Source: CAYSDL01 sp964429875
Lineage (GTDB): Bacteria > Fidelibacterota > Marinisomatia > SCGC-AAA003-L08 > D37C17
NCBI GenBank assembly: GCA_964429875.1
Contig: CAYSDL010000015.1
Span: 1-31,375, forward strand
Direction of reading: 5' to 3'
Length of the DNA stretch: 31,375 nt
Shown here piece after piece: positions 17,561 to 26,251 of the stretch. The translations under genes were made by a program, and so were the position numbers. The first letter of the stretch is position 1. Each line of letters starts with the position of its first letter. The notes under the pieces are model-generated. The model was given only the letters and a program-made list of their open reading frames with translations. It was not told the origin of the DNA and did no database searches.

Positions 17561-18730
17561 ATGTTTCCTGAACTAAAATCACTTTTTATGCTAGATTCTG
17601 ATATTATTTACCTTAATCATGGGTCTTTTGGAGCATGTCCAAAACCTATTTTTGATAATTTAATTAAATGGCAAAAGCAATTAGAACTTGAACCTGTTAA
17701 ACATTTAGCATATGATATTTTCCCTTTATTAGAAAAGACAAGAAAATCATTATCAGGTTATGTAGGATGTCATATGGATGATGTTATATTTTCACCTAAC
17801 CCCTCTACAGCTCTTAACACAGTTATTAAAAGCTTAAACCTAAAAAGTAATGATGAAATTTTATCAACTGATCATGAATATGGAGCACTTAATAAAACGT
17901 GGAATTTTATTTGTAAAAAAACAGGAGCAAATTATATCCAACAGAAAATAAATTTACCACTAACATCAAATGAAGATTTCATCAATCAGTTTTGTGATGG
18001 GTTAACATCCAAAACAAAAATTATTTTCCTAAGTCATATTACAAGTTCAACTGGTTTGATATTTCCAGTTAAAGAAATTTGTAAAATTGCAAAAGAGAAA
18101 GGAATATTATGTATTGTTGATGGTGCACATGTTCCTGGTCATATTAACTTAAATATAAGAGAAATTAATCCAGATGTTTATGTAGGGGCATGCCATAAAT
18201 GGATGTGCTCACCAAAAGGTGTCTCTTTTTTATATGTAAAAAAAGAACTTCAAAATAGAATTGATCCGCTTGTTATAAGCTGGGGTTATGGATCTGAGGG
18301 AACATCACTATTACCAGGAGATAATGATAAAACATATAAACAATTTATTAGTTATCATGAATGGCAAGGGACAAGAGATATGTCTGCATATTTAACAATT
18401 CCAGAAACTATCAAATTTTTAAATGATAATAATTGGCCTTCTGTTGCTTCTAAATGTAGAGAAATTAATATATGGGCAAGAAAAGAAATTAATAATCTAC
18501 TTGGACAATCATCTTTATGTTCAGAAGAATTTCTTGGTCAAATGAGCAGCATTTATCTTGATTTCACTGACCCAGTAAATGCGCAAATAGATTTTTACAA
18601 GAAATACAATATCCAAATTCCATTTATTGTATGGAATGATATTTCAATGATTAGAATTTCTATACAAGCATACAATTCAAAAGATGATGTTCTAAAACTT
18701 TTAGACGCATTAAAAAAAGAATATTGTTAA
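17561..18730 (+). CDS. Class V aminotransferase (isopenicillin-N-epimerase-like)
   Basis: A 389-residue PLP enzyme of the class V fold-type I group. YLNHGSFGACPKP at residues 17-29 is the typical N-terminal block of the CefD/isopenicillin N epimerase-like subgroup. IVDGAHVPGH supplies Asp187, which holds the PLP pyridine nitrogen. CHKWMCSPKG supplies the Schiff-base Lys213. EWQGTRDMSAYLTIPE continues the family pattern. Members act as epimerases, desulfurases or lyases, and the reaction here is undetermined; no antibiotic biosynthesis genes are nearby. The gene stands alone between a divergent secreted protein and a convergent MATE exporter, whose stop codon it overlaps by 4 bases (TTAA). Confidence 0.88.
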   Translation: MFPELKSLFMLDSDIIYLNHGSFGACPKPIFDNLIKWQKQLELEPVKHLAYDIFPLLEKTRKSLSGYVGCHMDDVIFSPNPSTALNTVIKSLNLKSNDEILSTDHEYGALNKTWNFICKKTGANYIQQKINLPLTSNEDFINQFCDGLTSKTKIIFLSHITSSTGLIFPVKEICKIAKEKGILCIVDGAHVPGHINLNIREINPDVYVGACHKWMCSPKGVSFLYVKKELQNRIDPLVISWGYGSEGTSLLPGDNDKTYKQFISYHEWQGTRDMSAYLTIPETIKFLNDNNWPSVASKCREINIWARKEINNLLGQSSLCSEEFLGQMSSIYLDFTDPVNAQIDFYKKYNIQIPFIVWNDISMIRISIQAYNSKDDVLKLLDALKKEYC

Positions 18731-20148
18731 ACTTTAATTGTCTTCCAGTATCCCATTCTAAATCTCCAAAATATAAATCCAGCAAAGAAAGTAAGGTGTA
18801 ATCCAAATGCTAACCATGGGCCCCAAAATCCATACTCAAAAGTAATTCCAAATATGTAACACGCAGGTATAAATAAAAGCCAGTGCGTTAATACATCAAC
18901 AAGTGCAGGAAGTTTAGTATCCCCAGCTCCTGTTAATGCAAACCAAAGTGTAAAACATATAGCATCAACAAATTGTAATAAACCTACAAACCTAAGTCCT
19001 GGTATAGCAAATCTGATTACATCTGGATCATTTGTAAAAGGAGGAATGATATATTGAGCAAAAAGCATAAAGCATATTCCAACTGCTCCCATTATATAAA
19101 AAGAACCTCTAAGACTTTCATAAATAGATTGTTCTGCTTTATCTGGATTTTTTTCTCCTAAATATTTTCCAACAAGTGTAGCACAGGCCTGTCCAACTCC
19201 AAGGGCTGGCATGAAAGATGCATGCATAATCCTGAATATTATTTGGGTAGCTGCAAGTTCTAAAATACCTATTATCCCTAATATTTTATAAAATATTGTG
19301 AAACTAAACATTACAAACATCTCCTGCAATGCTACAGGATAAGCGATAATTAATTGTTTTTTGAGCATTACTTTATTTAGGATTGCTTTAAAAACCATAT
19401 ATTTGTTAATGATATCTGATTTAAAAAGATACAAAAAGTAATGGATGAAACACCATCCTGTTGCAATGAATGTTCCTATGGCTGCACCCTTTACCCCAAG
19501 AGCAGGAAAATCATAAAATGACCATAAATATGTAAAAATACTAAGGGGTGTTCCATGCAATGTTTGAATAATTGTTTCTGACCCAAAAATAAGACCTATA
19601 TTTAAATAAACATTCAGGATATTTGAAGCAAGTACAACTTTCATATGCAGTTTTGTTTGTTCTATTCCAGTAAAGAATCCTTGAAAAACAAATGAACCAT
19701 AAATAAAATAAACACCTAAAAAATTAAACTCTGCATAATCAATACATTGCCATAGAGTATCTGGATCTTTAATGAAAAATGAAATTATTGGTGAAGTAAA
19801 ATAATAACAAATAAAGGATAGTGGGAGTCCTACAAATAACACAAAAAATTGCATGTTTCTAAGAGCTGTGCCACACTGATTATACTTTTTTTCTCCAAGT
19901 CTTCTAGATACAACCGTCTGTGTTCCTGTCCTTAGAGATATTCCTGGACTCATAGCTGTCCAAGTTACCATTCCTGCCATACCAACAGCAGCAAGAGATG
20001 TAGCTCCTAAATGACCAACCATAATCAAATCAACAAGTCCCATTAAAACCCTACTAAGATTGCTAATTATTACAGGAGTTGCTAGAGAAAATATTTTTTT
20101 AAATAATTGTTTATCTTTAGGTATAAAGATAGAAAATAGATTTGACAT
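18727..20148 (-). CDS. MATE-family multidrug/toxin exporter
   Basis: An inner-membrane antiporter of 473 residues with twelve hydrophobic segments in two halves. The first half contains TPVIISNLSRVLMGLVDLIMVGHLGA, shown here as the pieces TPVIISNLSRVL and VDLIMVGHLGA. The second contains ALGVGQACATLVGKYLGEKN and FTLWFALTGAGDTKLPAL. These are standard MATE (NorM/DinF-like) landmarks, and the coupling ion should be Na+ or H+. The start codon overlaps the stop of the TonB-dependent receptor by one base (TAATG), a strong sign of translational coupling. This pairs an outer-membrane importer with an inner-membrane exporter. Drug, metal-chelate or siderophore substrates are all possible. Confidence 0.93.
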   Translation of the reverse strand: MSNLFSIFIPKDKQLFKKIFSLATPVIISNLSRVLMGLVDLIMVGHLGATSLAAVGMAGMVTWTAMSPGISLRTGTQTVVSRRLGEKKYNQCGTALRNMQFFVLFVGLPLSFICYYFTSPIISFFIKDPDTLWQCIDYAEFNFLGVYFIYGSFVFQGFFTGIEQTKLHMKVVLASNILNVYLNIGLIFGSETIIQTLHGTPLSIFTYLWSFYDFPALGVKGAAIGTFIATGWCFIHYFLYLFKSDIINKYMVFKAILNKVMLKKQLIIAYPVALQEMFVMFSFTIFYKILGIIGILELAATQIIFRIMHASFMPALGVGQACATLVGKYLGEKNPDKAEQSIYESLRGSFYIMGAVGICFMLFAQYIIPPFTNDPDVIRFAIPGLRFVGLLQFVDAICFTLWFALTGAGDTKLPALVDVLTHWLLFIPACYIFGITFEYGFWGPWLAFGLHLTFFAGFIFWRFRMGYWKTIKV

Positions 20149-22748
20149 TAAAATCCAATATCCATTCCACCGCCTTCAGGTTTATATCCTCCATCATCAC
20201 GTCTATATTTTTTCTTTTGGAATGCTCCAAAGCGATATTCAAAATTAATAGATATTGATCTTTGATTCCATCTACCAGTATATGACATCTGTTGTAATTG
20301 ATCAAATGCATCATCATTATCAATATTAATTTCCTCTTCAGTATCTATGCTAAAATAACTAGTATTAAATAAATCTTTAATTTTTATTTTGAAATTAAAT
20401 TTGTCATTCACTTTTTTCTTATAGGTTAAATCCATTCTTGTCATTGGATCTATCTCTCCTGTAGCCGTTTTCATTGGTGAAGAAAAATGAGAATAAATTC
20501 CAATTTCTTGATCATTTTGGAGTCTTATCGTTGAATTTATCATTCCCCAAAATCCTGATTCTATTCCATTTTGATCAGCTTGTACACCATTCAGTTCATC
20601 ATGCCAATAATTACCATTAAACATAAGATCAACATTTGGAAGAGGCTTTGTCATAAGAAACAAATCAACACCTCTTCCATTTGATTCAGAAACATTATTT
20701 GTTGTGAACTTTATGTATGTTTCTCCTGATGATTCATCGAAATAAGAATCTGTATCTTTATCTATTTTATCTGTAACTTGGTTTACATAAAAACTTGCTT
20801 TTAAAAATCCAATTGGAGTCCTATTAGAATAAATAATTTCAGATACATATATATCCTCAGGATTTAAATAAGGATTGCCTGTACGAATCCAATTATTTTC
20901 TATTTCTGATAAATCTGGGATAGGATTAAGTGCTCTATGCCAGGGTCTTTCTATTCTTCTTGATAGCGCAAACTTAAGGTTACCTTTTCCTTGTGTATCA
21001 TACATAAAATATAAAGATGGATAAACTCTGTTATGTTCATAGGTGTAATTTAAATTTCCTCCTGCATCAGTCTCTAATTCCTCTAACAAATCCTTAAATA
21101 GTGATTCTGTACATGTATCCCATAGACCATCAATTCCTGAATCTTCACATTCACAGAAACCACTTATATTAGAAGTGCCAACTAAAGTGCTACAATCAAA
21201 ATCACTATCATACTCTATGGTTGATTCCTTAGTTTGAGATTCAATTCTTGTTCCAAACTGCATTCCAAATTGTTCTGAAAAATTATAATCAAATGTAAAA
21301 TAACCTGCAGAAATAAGATTATCATATGTCCAATTAAAATCTTCACTTCTTACAAAACCGCCATGAGTATCATCGCCTTTAATTATTTTTAATCCTGCTT
21401 CATATTTTCCATCATAGCCATTTAAAATTAAAGGAGCAGAGTAATCAATTGAAAATATTTTATCAACTCCTATATCTTCAATTTCATCAATATATGAATC
21501 ATATACTGTTGTTTCATTACTATTATGATCATCGTAATCAAATTCAATTGAAAAGTTTTTATTGTTTTCTTTATCATCAATAAAATATCCAAATCCATAA
21601 TTCAAATCTTCACCTGATTCATCTTCCATAGTTTGTTCATCTGTTGTTCCCCTAACATAAGTAGTATCAATACCTTCATGATTTATATAGGTTAAATCAA
21701 ATGCAATAAGCCCTCTATCATTTGGATAATGTTCTATCCCCATTTTAATATTGCTTTTTTCTGGGTACATATTTATTATACTATTAGATATTATAGGAGC
21801 ATCAGAAACACCAGTATCTAAATCTGTAAAAATAATTTCTCTCTCACCTGTTCTTTGCCTCTTTTTAAAATTAATACCATAGGCAGTAAAAATATTCCAC
21901 TCATTTTTAAAATAATTAAATGTTCCAGATAAACTCTGCCCACCATCAACTATTTCATTTGCTACAATCTCATTATTATCATCAAATTTTTTACCTTCAA
22001 AAAAACTATTATTAAAACTGAGACTTCCTGATTTCCCCACAAATTCATTTTTACTTAAAACAATATTAATAATTCCAGCCATCCCATCTGCATCATATTT
22101 TGCAGAAGGAGTTGTCATTACTTCTACCTTTTCAATCATATTAGAATTTAGCATTTTAATATCAAGTTGAGATTTTCTTCCATCAATTAAAATCGTAACA
22201 TTTGGATTACCCCTTAGATTGATATTTCCATCAATATCAAGAGATATTGATGGCAGTTTTTCTAATACTTCATCAGCTGAACCTCCCTCTGATCTAGCTG
22301 TTTCTGCTACAGGGTAAGTTGTCTTTTCTATATCTTCAATAATAGGGGCGGCTCTATCAACAACAGATACACCATCCATTAAAATCATTTTTGGACTAAT
22401 TTCTATTTTACCAATATTATTATTTATATTATTTGGAGGATGAATTGCAATGCCATCAATTATTTTATCTTCATATCCAATATACTCTACAACTAAAAAA
22501 TATCTTCCAAAGGGAACCTTATCAATTAAAAATAACCCTTCTTCATCTGATATTCCTCCTGTAATAATATCTTCTGATCCAAGAGCAACAATTGAGATAT
22601 TCGCATATTTTTTTGGTTGTTGTGTTAATTCATCTACAATACTTCCTCTTATAAGACCTGATGTTGAAGAATGGCTTTTGTGATCATGCCCTTCATGAGA
22701 TAGCAAAAATGATATTGATAAAATAAATATAAGTTTCTGTAATTTCAT
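20148..22748 (-). CDS. TonB-dependent outer-membrane receptor with carboxypeptidase-regulatory-like domain
   Basis: An 866-residue outer-membrane protein. A signal peptide (about 1-17) is followed by the His-rich stretch HEGHDHKSH (18-26). A CarboxypepD_reg-like beta-sandwich comes next (GLIRGSIVDELTQQPKKYAN to EYIGYEDK, about 31-100). The plug domain includes NPNVTILIDGRKSQL and EVMTTPSAKYDADGMAGIIN, typical of the OMP_b-brl_3 group. The rest is a beta-barrel of alternating aromatic strands ending in INFEYRFGAF plus a basic, glycine-rich tail. The His-rich start suggests metal binding, possibly Zn, Ni or Cu. A Cys-rich loop lies in the barrel. Its stop overlaps the MATE start. No metal-regulator site was recognised upstream. 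Confidence 0.9.
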   Translation of the reverse strand: MKLQKLIFILSISFLLSHEGHDHKSHSSTSGLIRGSIVDELTQQPKKYANISIVALGSEDIITGGISDEEGLFLIDKVPFGRYFLVVEYIGYEDKIIDGIAIHPPNNINNNIGKIEISPKMILMDGVSVVDRAAPIIEDIEKTTYPVAETARSEGGSADEVLEKLPSISLDIDGNINLRGNPNVTILIDGRKSQLDIKMLNSNMIEKVEVMTTPSAKYDADGMAGIINIVLSKNEFVGKSGSLSFNNSFFEGKKFDDNNEIVANEIVDGGQSLSGTFNYFKNEWNIFTAYGINFKKRQRTGEREIIFTDLDTGVSDAPIISNSIINMYPEKSNIKMGIEHYPNDRGLIAFDLTYINHEGIDTTYVRGTTDEQTMEDESGEDLNYGFGYFIDDKENNKNFSIEFDYDDHNSNETTVYDSYIDEIEDIGVDKIFSIDYSAPLILNGYDGKYEAGLKIIKGDDTHGGFVRSEDFNWTYDNLISAGYFTFDYNFSEQFGMQFGTRIESQTKESTIEYDSDFDCSTLVGTSNISGFCECEDSGIDGLWDTCTESLFKDLLEELETDAGGNLNYTYEHNRVYPSLYFMYDTQGKGNLKFALSRRIERPWHRALNPIPDLSEIENNWIRTGNPYLNPEDIYVSEIIYSNRTPIGFLKASFYVNQVTDKIDKDTDSYFDESSGETYIKFTTNNVSESNGRGVDLFLMTKPLPNVDLMFNGNYWHDELNGVQADQNGIESGFWGMINSTIRLQNDQEIGIYSHFSSPMKTATGEIDPMTRMDLTYKKKVNDKFNFKIKIKDLFNTSYFSIDTEEEINIDNDDAFDQLQQMSYTGRWNQRSISINFEYRFGAFQKKKYRRDDGGYKPEGGGMDIGF

Positions 22749-22830
22749 TTACTTATTTCCCTTAAATAATTGTTATATAATTTAATTATTTTTCTTTTTA
22801 GATAACTATAATAATAAAAGGTTAATGATC

Positions 22831-24090
22831 TCAAATATCAACAGTTAAAAGATCAGACCATCTTGTAGTATAGCAAGGAGATAAAGATTGTTGTTTTAAT
22901 TTCCATTTTTTTAAATAGCCCTGTGAGGCTAAACGTATCATATCTCTACCCATTTTTCTATTTATACTATCAATTGTTTTCATTATAGTTTTACTTTTCA
23001 AACGATCCATAGTATCAAAAATATTTTCCTGAACATGTCCATCTGGAATAATTCCACTTAATATAATACCTGCCTTTTTATAGGAATAGCCTTCTTTATA
23101 TATTTTGTTAAAAGCATCTAATATATAAGTTGTCATTTCACCCGTATCGTGTGTTGCAACTGGAAATTTGATAGTTTTAAAATTTGAATATTGCTTTAGA
23201 TCATTTCTAAAAGGATTTGTTGATATAAATATATGAGCAAAAGTAGCGTATGAATTTTGCATTCTTAATTTTTCACCACATCTTGCTGTATACATTGCAA
23301 GCGATGAGGCTATTTCATTTTTATTTTTGACCATTTTCCCAAATGTCCTGGATGTACGAATACTTTTTTTATTTTTAGTTTCAGATTCTATATTCATACA
23401 AGAGATTCCTCTTAATTCTTTAACCATTTTTTTTGCAGTAATATTAACTTTTTTTTGAATCCATTTAAGATCAGCATCTCTAAGATCTTTAGCTGTATGT
23501 ATACCGTATTTATGAAAAAAAATACTCAACTTTTTTCCTACTCCCCATATTTTTTCAATACAAATATGATCTAAAATAATATCTTCTAAATAATCATGAA
23601 GAATAAATACCCCTTCAGTTTTTTTAGATTTTTTAGCAACAGATCCTGCTATTTTTGCTAATGTTTTTGTTCGAGCAACACCTACAGAAACAGGAATTCC
23701 CAAGTTCTTTAATATTTTTCTTCTAATAAAATATCCTATTTCTAAATTTTTTTCATATTTAAAATCAGTCAAATCTAAAAATGCTTCATCAATGGAATAA
23801 ATTTCTAGTTGAGGAACAATACTAGAAAGCGTACTCATCACACGCATTGACATATCTCCATATAAAGCAAAATTAGTTGAAAATATATTAACATGATTTT
23901 TTCTTATAATATGGTTTAATTTAAATGCTGGCTCACCCATCTTTATGCCTAGCTTTTTTGCTTCATTAGATCTTGCAATCACACATCCATCATTATTTGA
24001 AAGAACAATAACTGGTTTATTGTTTAATTGAGGATTAAATGCCCTTTCACAAGATGCATAAAAATTATTGCAATCAACAAGAGCATACAT
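22831..24090 (-). CDS. umuC: UmuC, Y-family DNA polymerase V catalytic subunit
   Basis: Error-prone translesion polymerase of the SOS response, 419 residues (E. coli 422). The N-terminal block YALVDCNNFYASCERAF contains metal ligand Asp6. EIYSIDEAFLDL supplies Asp101 and Glu102, at the positions known in E. coli UmuC. A helix-hairpin-helix region follows (IWGVGKKLSIFFHKYGIHT), and the little-finger and C-terminal blocks include RLASQGYLKKW. The gene starts 2 bp after umuD ends, the classical umuDC arrangement. It is followed by 82 bp before the TonB receptor. Function is nearly certain. Confidence 0.97.
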   Translation of the reverse strand: MYALVDCNNFYASCERAFNPQLNNKPVIVLSNNDGCVIARSNEAKKLGIKMGEPAFKLNHIIRKNHVNIFSTNFALYGDMSMRVMSTLSSIVPQLEIYSIDEAFLDLTDFKYEKNLEIGYFIRRKILKNLGIPVSVGVARTKTLAKIAGSVAKKSKKTEGVFILHDYLEDIILDHICIEKIWGVGKKLSIFFHKYGIHTAKDLRDADLKWIQKKVNITAKKMVKELRGISCMNIESETKNKKSIRTSRTFGKMVKNKNEIASSLAMYTARCGEKLRMQNSYATFAHIFISTNPFRNDLKQYSNFKTIKFPVATHDTGEMTTYILDAFNKIYKEGYSYKKAGIILSGIIPDGHVQENIFDTMDRLKSKTIMKTIDSINRKMGRDMIRLASQGYLKKWKLKQQSLSPCYTTRWSDLLTVDI

Positions 24091-24092
24091 TT

Positions 24093-24521
24093 TTATTTAA
24101 AGGAATGAATTGTATGAATGACTATTCCCCATATTTGCACATCCATCTCATCTGTAATCAATGTAGCTTTATATTTTTTATTTGCTGGAATTAAATAATT
24201 TTTTTTATTTTTTATTGATAGATGTTTTACAGTGAACTCCCCAGCTATAGCAGCAATGACAATATCTCCATTAGCAGCTTCAAGAGATCTATCTACAACC
24301 ATAATATCTCCATCATATATACCTGATTCTTCCATTGAATTTCCCTTTGCATAAATATAAAATGTTGCAGCAGGATGTTTTATAAGATGTTCATTGAGGT
24401 CAAGCGCAATATCTAAATGATCTTCTGCAGGAGAGGGGAAGCCTGCACATACAGGATTTAGATAAAAATCAAGGGGAAGTGATGACCCTTGATCTGACTT
24501 ATATATTTTTATATTTTCCAT
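24093..24521 (-). CDS. umuD: UmuD, self-cleaving polymerase V subunit
   Basis: An S24 (LexA-like) peptidase of 142 residues that cleaves itself on RecA filaments to form UmuD', which joins UmuC as DNA polymerase V. The expected cleavage bond is Ala26-Gly27 in PVCAGFPSPAEDH; E. coli has Cys24-Gly25. The catalytic Ser62 lies in KGNSMEESG and Lys99 in GEFTVKHL, both offset by two from E. coli Ser60 and Lys97. The presence of the cleavage site separates UmuD from stand-alone regulators. Upstream is a direct-repeat element over a plausible promoter, consistent with LexA-type control. The gene is 55 bp downstream of an EamA transporter gene. Confidence 0.96.
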   Translation of the reverse strand: MENIKIYKSDQGSSLPLDFYLNPVCAGFPSPAEDHLDIALDLNEHLIKHPAATFYIYAKGNSMEESGIYDGDIMVVDRSLEAANGDIVIAAIAGEFTVKHLSIKNKKNYLIPANKKYKATLITDEMDVQIWGIVIHTIHSFK

Positions 24522-24527
24522 ATTATA

Positions 24528-24575
24528 CTCGTAAGTTGCTCGTAAGTATTTTAAGAAAATTTTATTTTATATCAA
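24528..24575 (-). promoter_or_regulatory. umuDC promoter with direct-repeat operator (candidate SOS box)
   Basis: On the minus strand, ACTTACGAG occurs twice, at 24547-24539 and 24536-24528, giving an 11-bp period with a two-base spacer. Directly upstream are TTGATA (24575-24570) and TAAAAT (24553-24548), separated by 16 bp, a good sigma-70-like promoter. The repeats would cover the transcription start. The 11-bp direct-repeat spacing equals that of the alphaproteobacterial LexA box (GTTC-N7-GTTC). The role as the local SOS operator is inferred. Confidence 0.55.
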
Positions 24576-24576
24576 A

Positions 24577-25437
24577 CTATTTTTTAGGTGAGAAAATTTC
24601 TAAGCTAAGGATGGCAAATACAATAATAGCCCCACCAATCCATCCATTCAGTCCTAGGACTTCGCTTGCAAAAATTGTTGAAAAAAGAGCAGCAAAAACA
24701 GGTTCTAAACTTAAAAGAATGGCTGTTTGATTAGGGCCTAAAATTGTTTGAGCCCAAACCATAATAAGAAGAGCGATAAATGTTGCTAAAATACCTGTTA
24801 CAAGGATCGCAACAACAAGATTCTGGGAGACAATTACCTCAAACCCTTCATATGAAACTACGCTAATTCCTGAAAAAAAAGTTATAAACATAAGCTGGAT
24901 AAGAAGTAAATGCCCTACATTTATTCCCTTAGATAAATAATGATCTTGAAAAATAACGTGAGCTGCAAAAGATAAGGCACATCCAAACGTTAGAATATCT
25001 CCAATATTCAATCCCTCTCCTGCTGGATCAAGAAGAACATAAAGGCCAATAACAGCAAGAAAAGTTGCCACCCATATACGATTCTGAATAATTTTCAATC
25101 TAAATATAACAAGAAGAACAGGAACCATAATAACACTTACACTTGTTACAAATGCTGATTTACTTGGAGTTGTTTGCATTAATCCAAAATTTTGAAAACT
25201 ATACCCTATATATAAACAAAGTCCACACACAAGGCCTGCAATCAATGATTTTTTATTAATCTTAGCAATCCCTTTATTAACATAGATAACAGCAAGAATA
25301 AATGAGAGGCCAAATCTTAGCGTTGCAAACATAAAAGGTTTTGCATCATTAAGAGCTTCCTTAACCATAACAAAAGTAACTCCCCAAATCATAGTTGTTA
25401 TAACCATGCCAAACTGAGCTAAAAATTTATTATTCAT
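24577..25437 (-). CDS. EamA/DMT-superfamily transporter
   Basis: An inner-membrane carrier of 286 residues with about ten hydrophobic helices in two EamA repeats. The N-terminal GMVITTMIWGVTFVMVKEAL and the following KPFMFATLRFGLSF are typical, as is ILLSLEPVFAALFSTIFASE near the C terminus. The ATG overlaps the ubiE/menG stop by one base (TAATG), so the two are translationally coupled. Substrate is unknown. The link to ubiE may be functional or simply reflect compact packing. The gene ends 55 bp before umuD, and the candidate umuD promoter fills that gap. Confidence 0.92.
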   Translation of the reverse strand: MNNKFLAQFGMVITTMIWGVTFVMVKEALNDAKPFMFATLRFGLSFILAVIYVNKGIAKINKKSLIAGLVCGLCLYIGYSFQNFGLMQTTPSKSAFVTSVSVIMVPVLLVIFRLKIIQNRIWVATFLAVIGLYVLLDPAGEGLNIGDILTFGCALSFAAHVIFQDHYLSKGINVGHLLLIQLMFITFFSGISVVSYEGFEVIVSQNLVVAILVTGILATFIALLIMVWAQTILGPNQTAILLSLEPVFAALFSTIFASEVLGLNGWIGGAIIVFAILSLEIFSPKK

Positions 25438-26156
25438 TATGATTTAACTCCAGTATAAATAACAACTACTCCAAATGTATGATTAGTATAGGAAACATTT
25501 TCAAAACCAACATTATTCATTTTTTCACATACAGACTTTCTATCTAAAAAATGATCAACAGATTCAGGTAGATATAAAAAAGCATCTTTTCTTGATAGCA
25601 TCGCTCCTATTAAAGGAACAATATAATTAAAATAAAATTTAAATAATGGAGAAAACCACCTGTAGATTGGCTTTGAAAATTCTAGAATAGCTATCTTTCC
25701 TCCTGGTTTTAAAACTCTGAAAAATTCGGATAACCCTTTATCATAGTTTCCTAAATTTCTAAAACCAAAAGATATTGTAAGGGCATCAAAAGAATTATTA
25801 TCAAATCCTAAATCTTCTGCATCCCCTTTTATAAAAGTAATATCTCTATAACCATATCCTTTTTTTTCTTTTTTGAAATTTGCTATATCAATCATTTTTT
25901 CAGCAATATCAAGACCAACACATGGAGACTGAAATTTCTTGTAGAAATTAAACACGACATCCCCTGTTCCTGTTGCAATATCTAGCAGCTTATCATCAGA
26001 TGAAAGATTAAATTTTTTAACAAGTCTATATCTCCAGTATCTATCAATACCCATGCTAGAGATTGTATTAAAGAGGTCATATCGCTTGGATATATCATTA
26101 AACATGCCTTCTACAAAAATCTTTTTATCATTACCCTTATGTATGAACTTTGACAT
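25437..26156 (-). CDS. ubiE/menG: Demethylmenaquinone methyltransferase
   Basis: A SAM-dependent C-methyltransferase of 239 residues that performs the final ring methylation of menaquinone. MFNDISKRYDLFNTISSMG near the N terminus is the family signature region. DIATGTGD at 59-66 is the SAM-binding motif I, and FGFRNLGNYDKGLSEFFRVLKPGG is the standard post-motif block. The Phe-Gly-Phe-Arg-Asn element is diagnostic of UbiE/MenG. The presence of menF and menD in the same window argues for menaquinone rather than ubiquinone. The gene is divergent from menF across 95 bp, so both may share a control region. Confidence 0.96.
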   Translation of the reverse strand: MSKFIHKGNDKKIFVEGMFNDISKRYDLFNTISSMGIDRYWRYRLVKKFNLSSDDKLLDIATGTGDVVFNFYKKFQSPCVGLDIAEKMIDIANFKKEKKGYGYRDITFIKGDAEDLGFDNNSFDALTISFGFRNLGNYDKGLSEFFRVLKPGGKIAILEFSKPIYRWFSPLFKFYFNYIVPLIGAMLSRKDAFLYLPESVDHFLDRKSVCEKMNNVGFENVSYTNHTFGVVVIYTGVKS

Positions 26157-26251
26157 AATATTAATAATTGATTATTTTTATAATACTAAAATATACATTC
26201 TAAAACTTCTCAAGTTTCAATAGATTTATTGCTCAACAAAAATAATATTTT

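Noticed and set aside
24522..24527. TATAAT on the minus strand immediately before the umuD ATG as a -10 element
   Set aside because: Transcription would start inside the coding sequence and no later Met precedes the cleavage site. The TTGATA/TAAAAT pair upstream is better placed.
11452..25437. The two EamA genes as a recent duplication
   Set aside because: Their sequences share only family-level features and they sit in unrelated operons.
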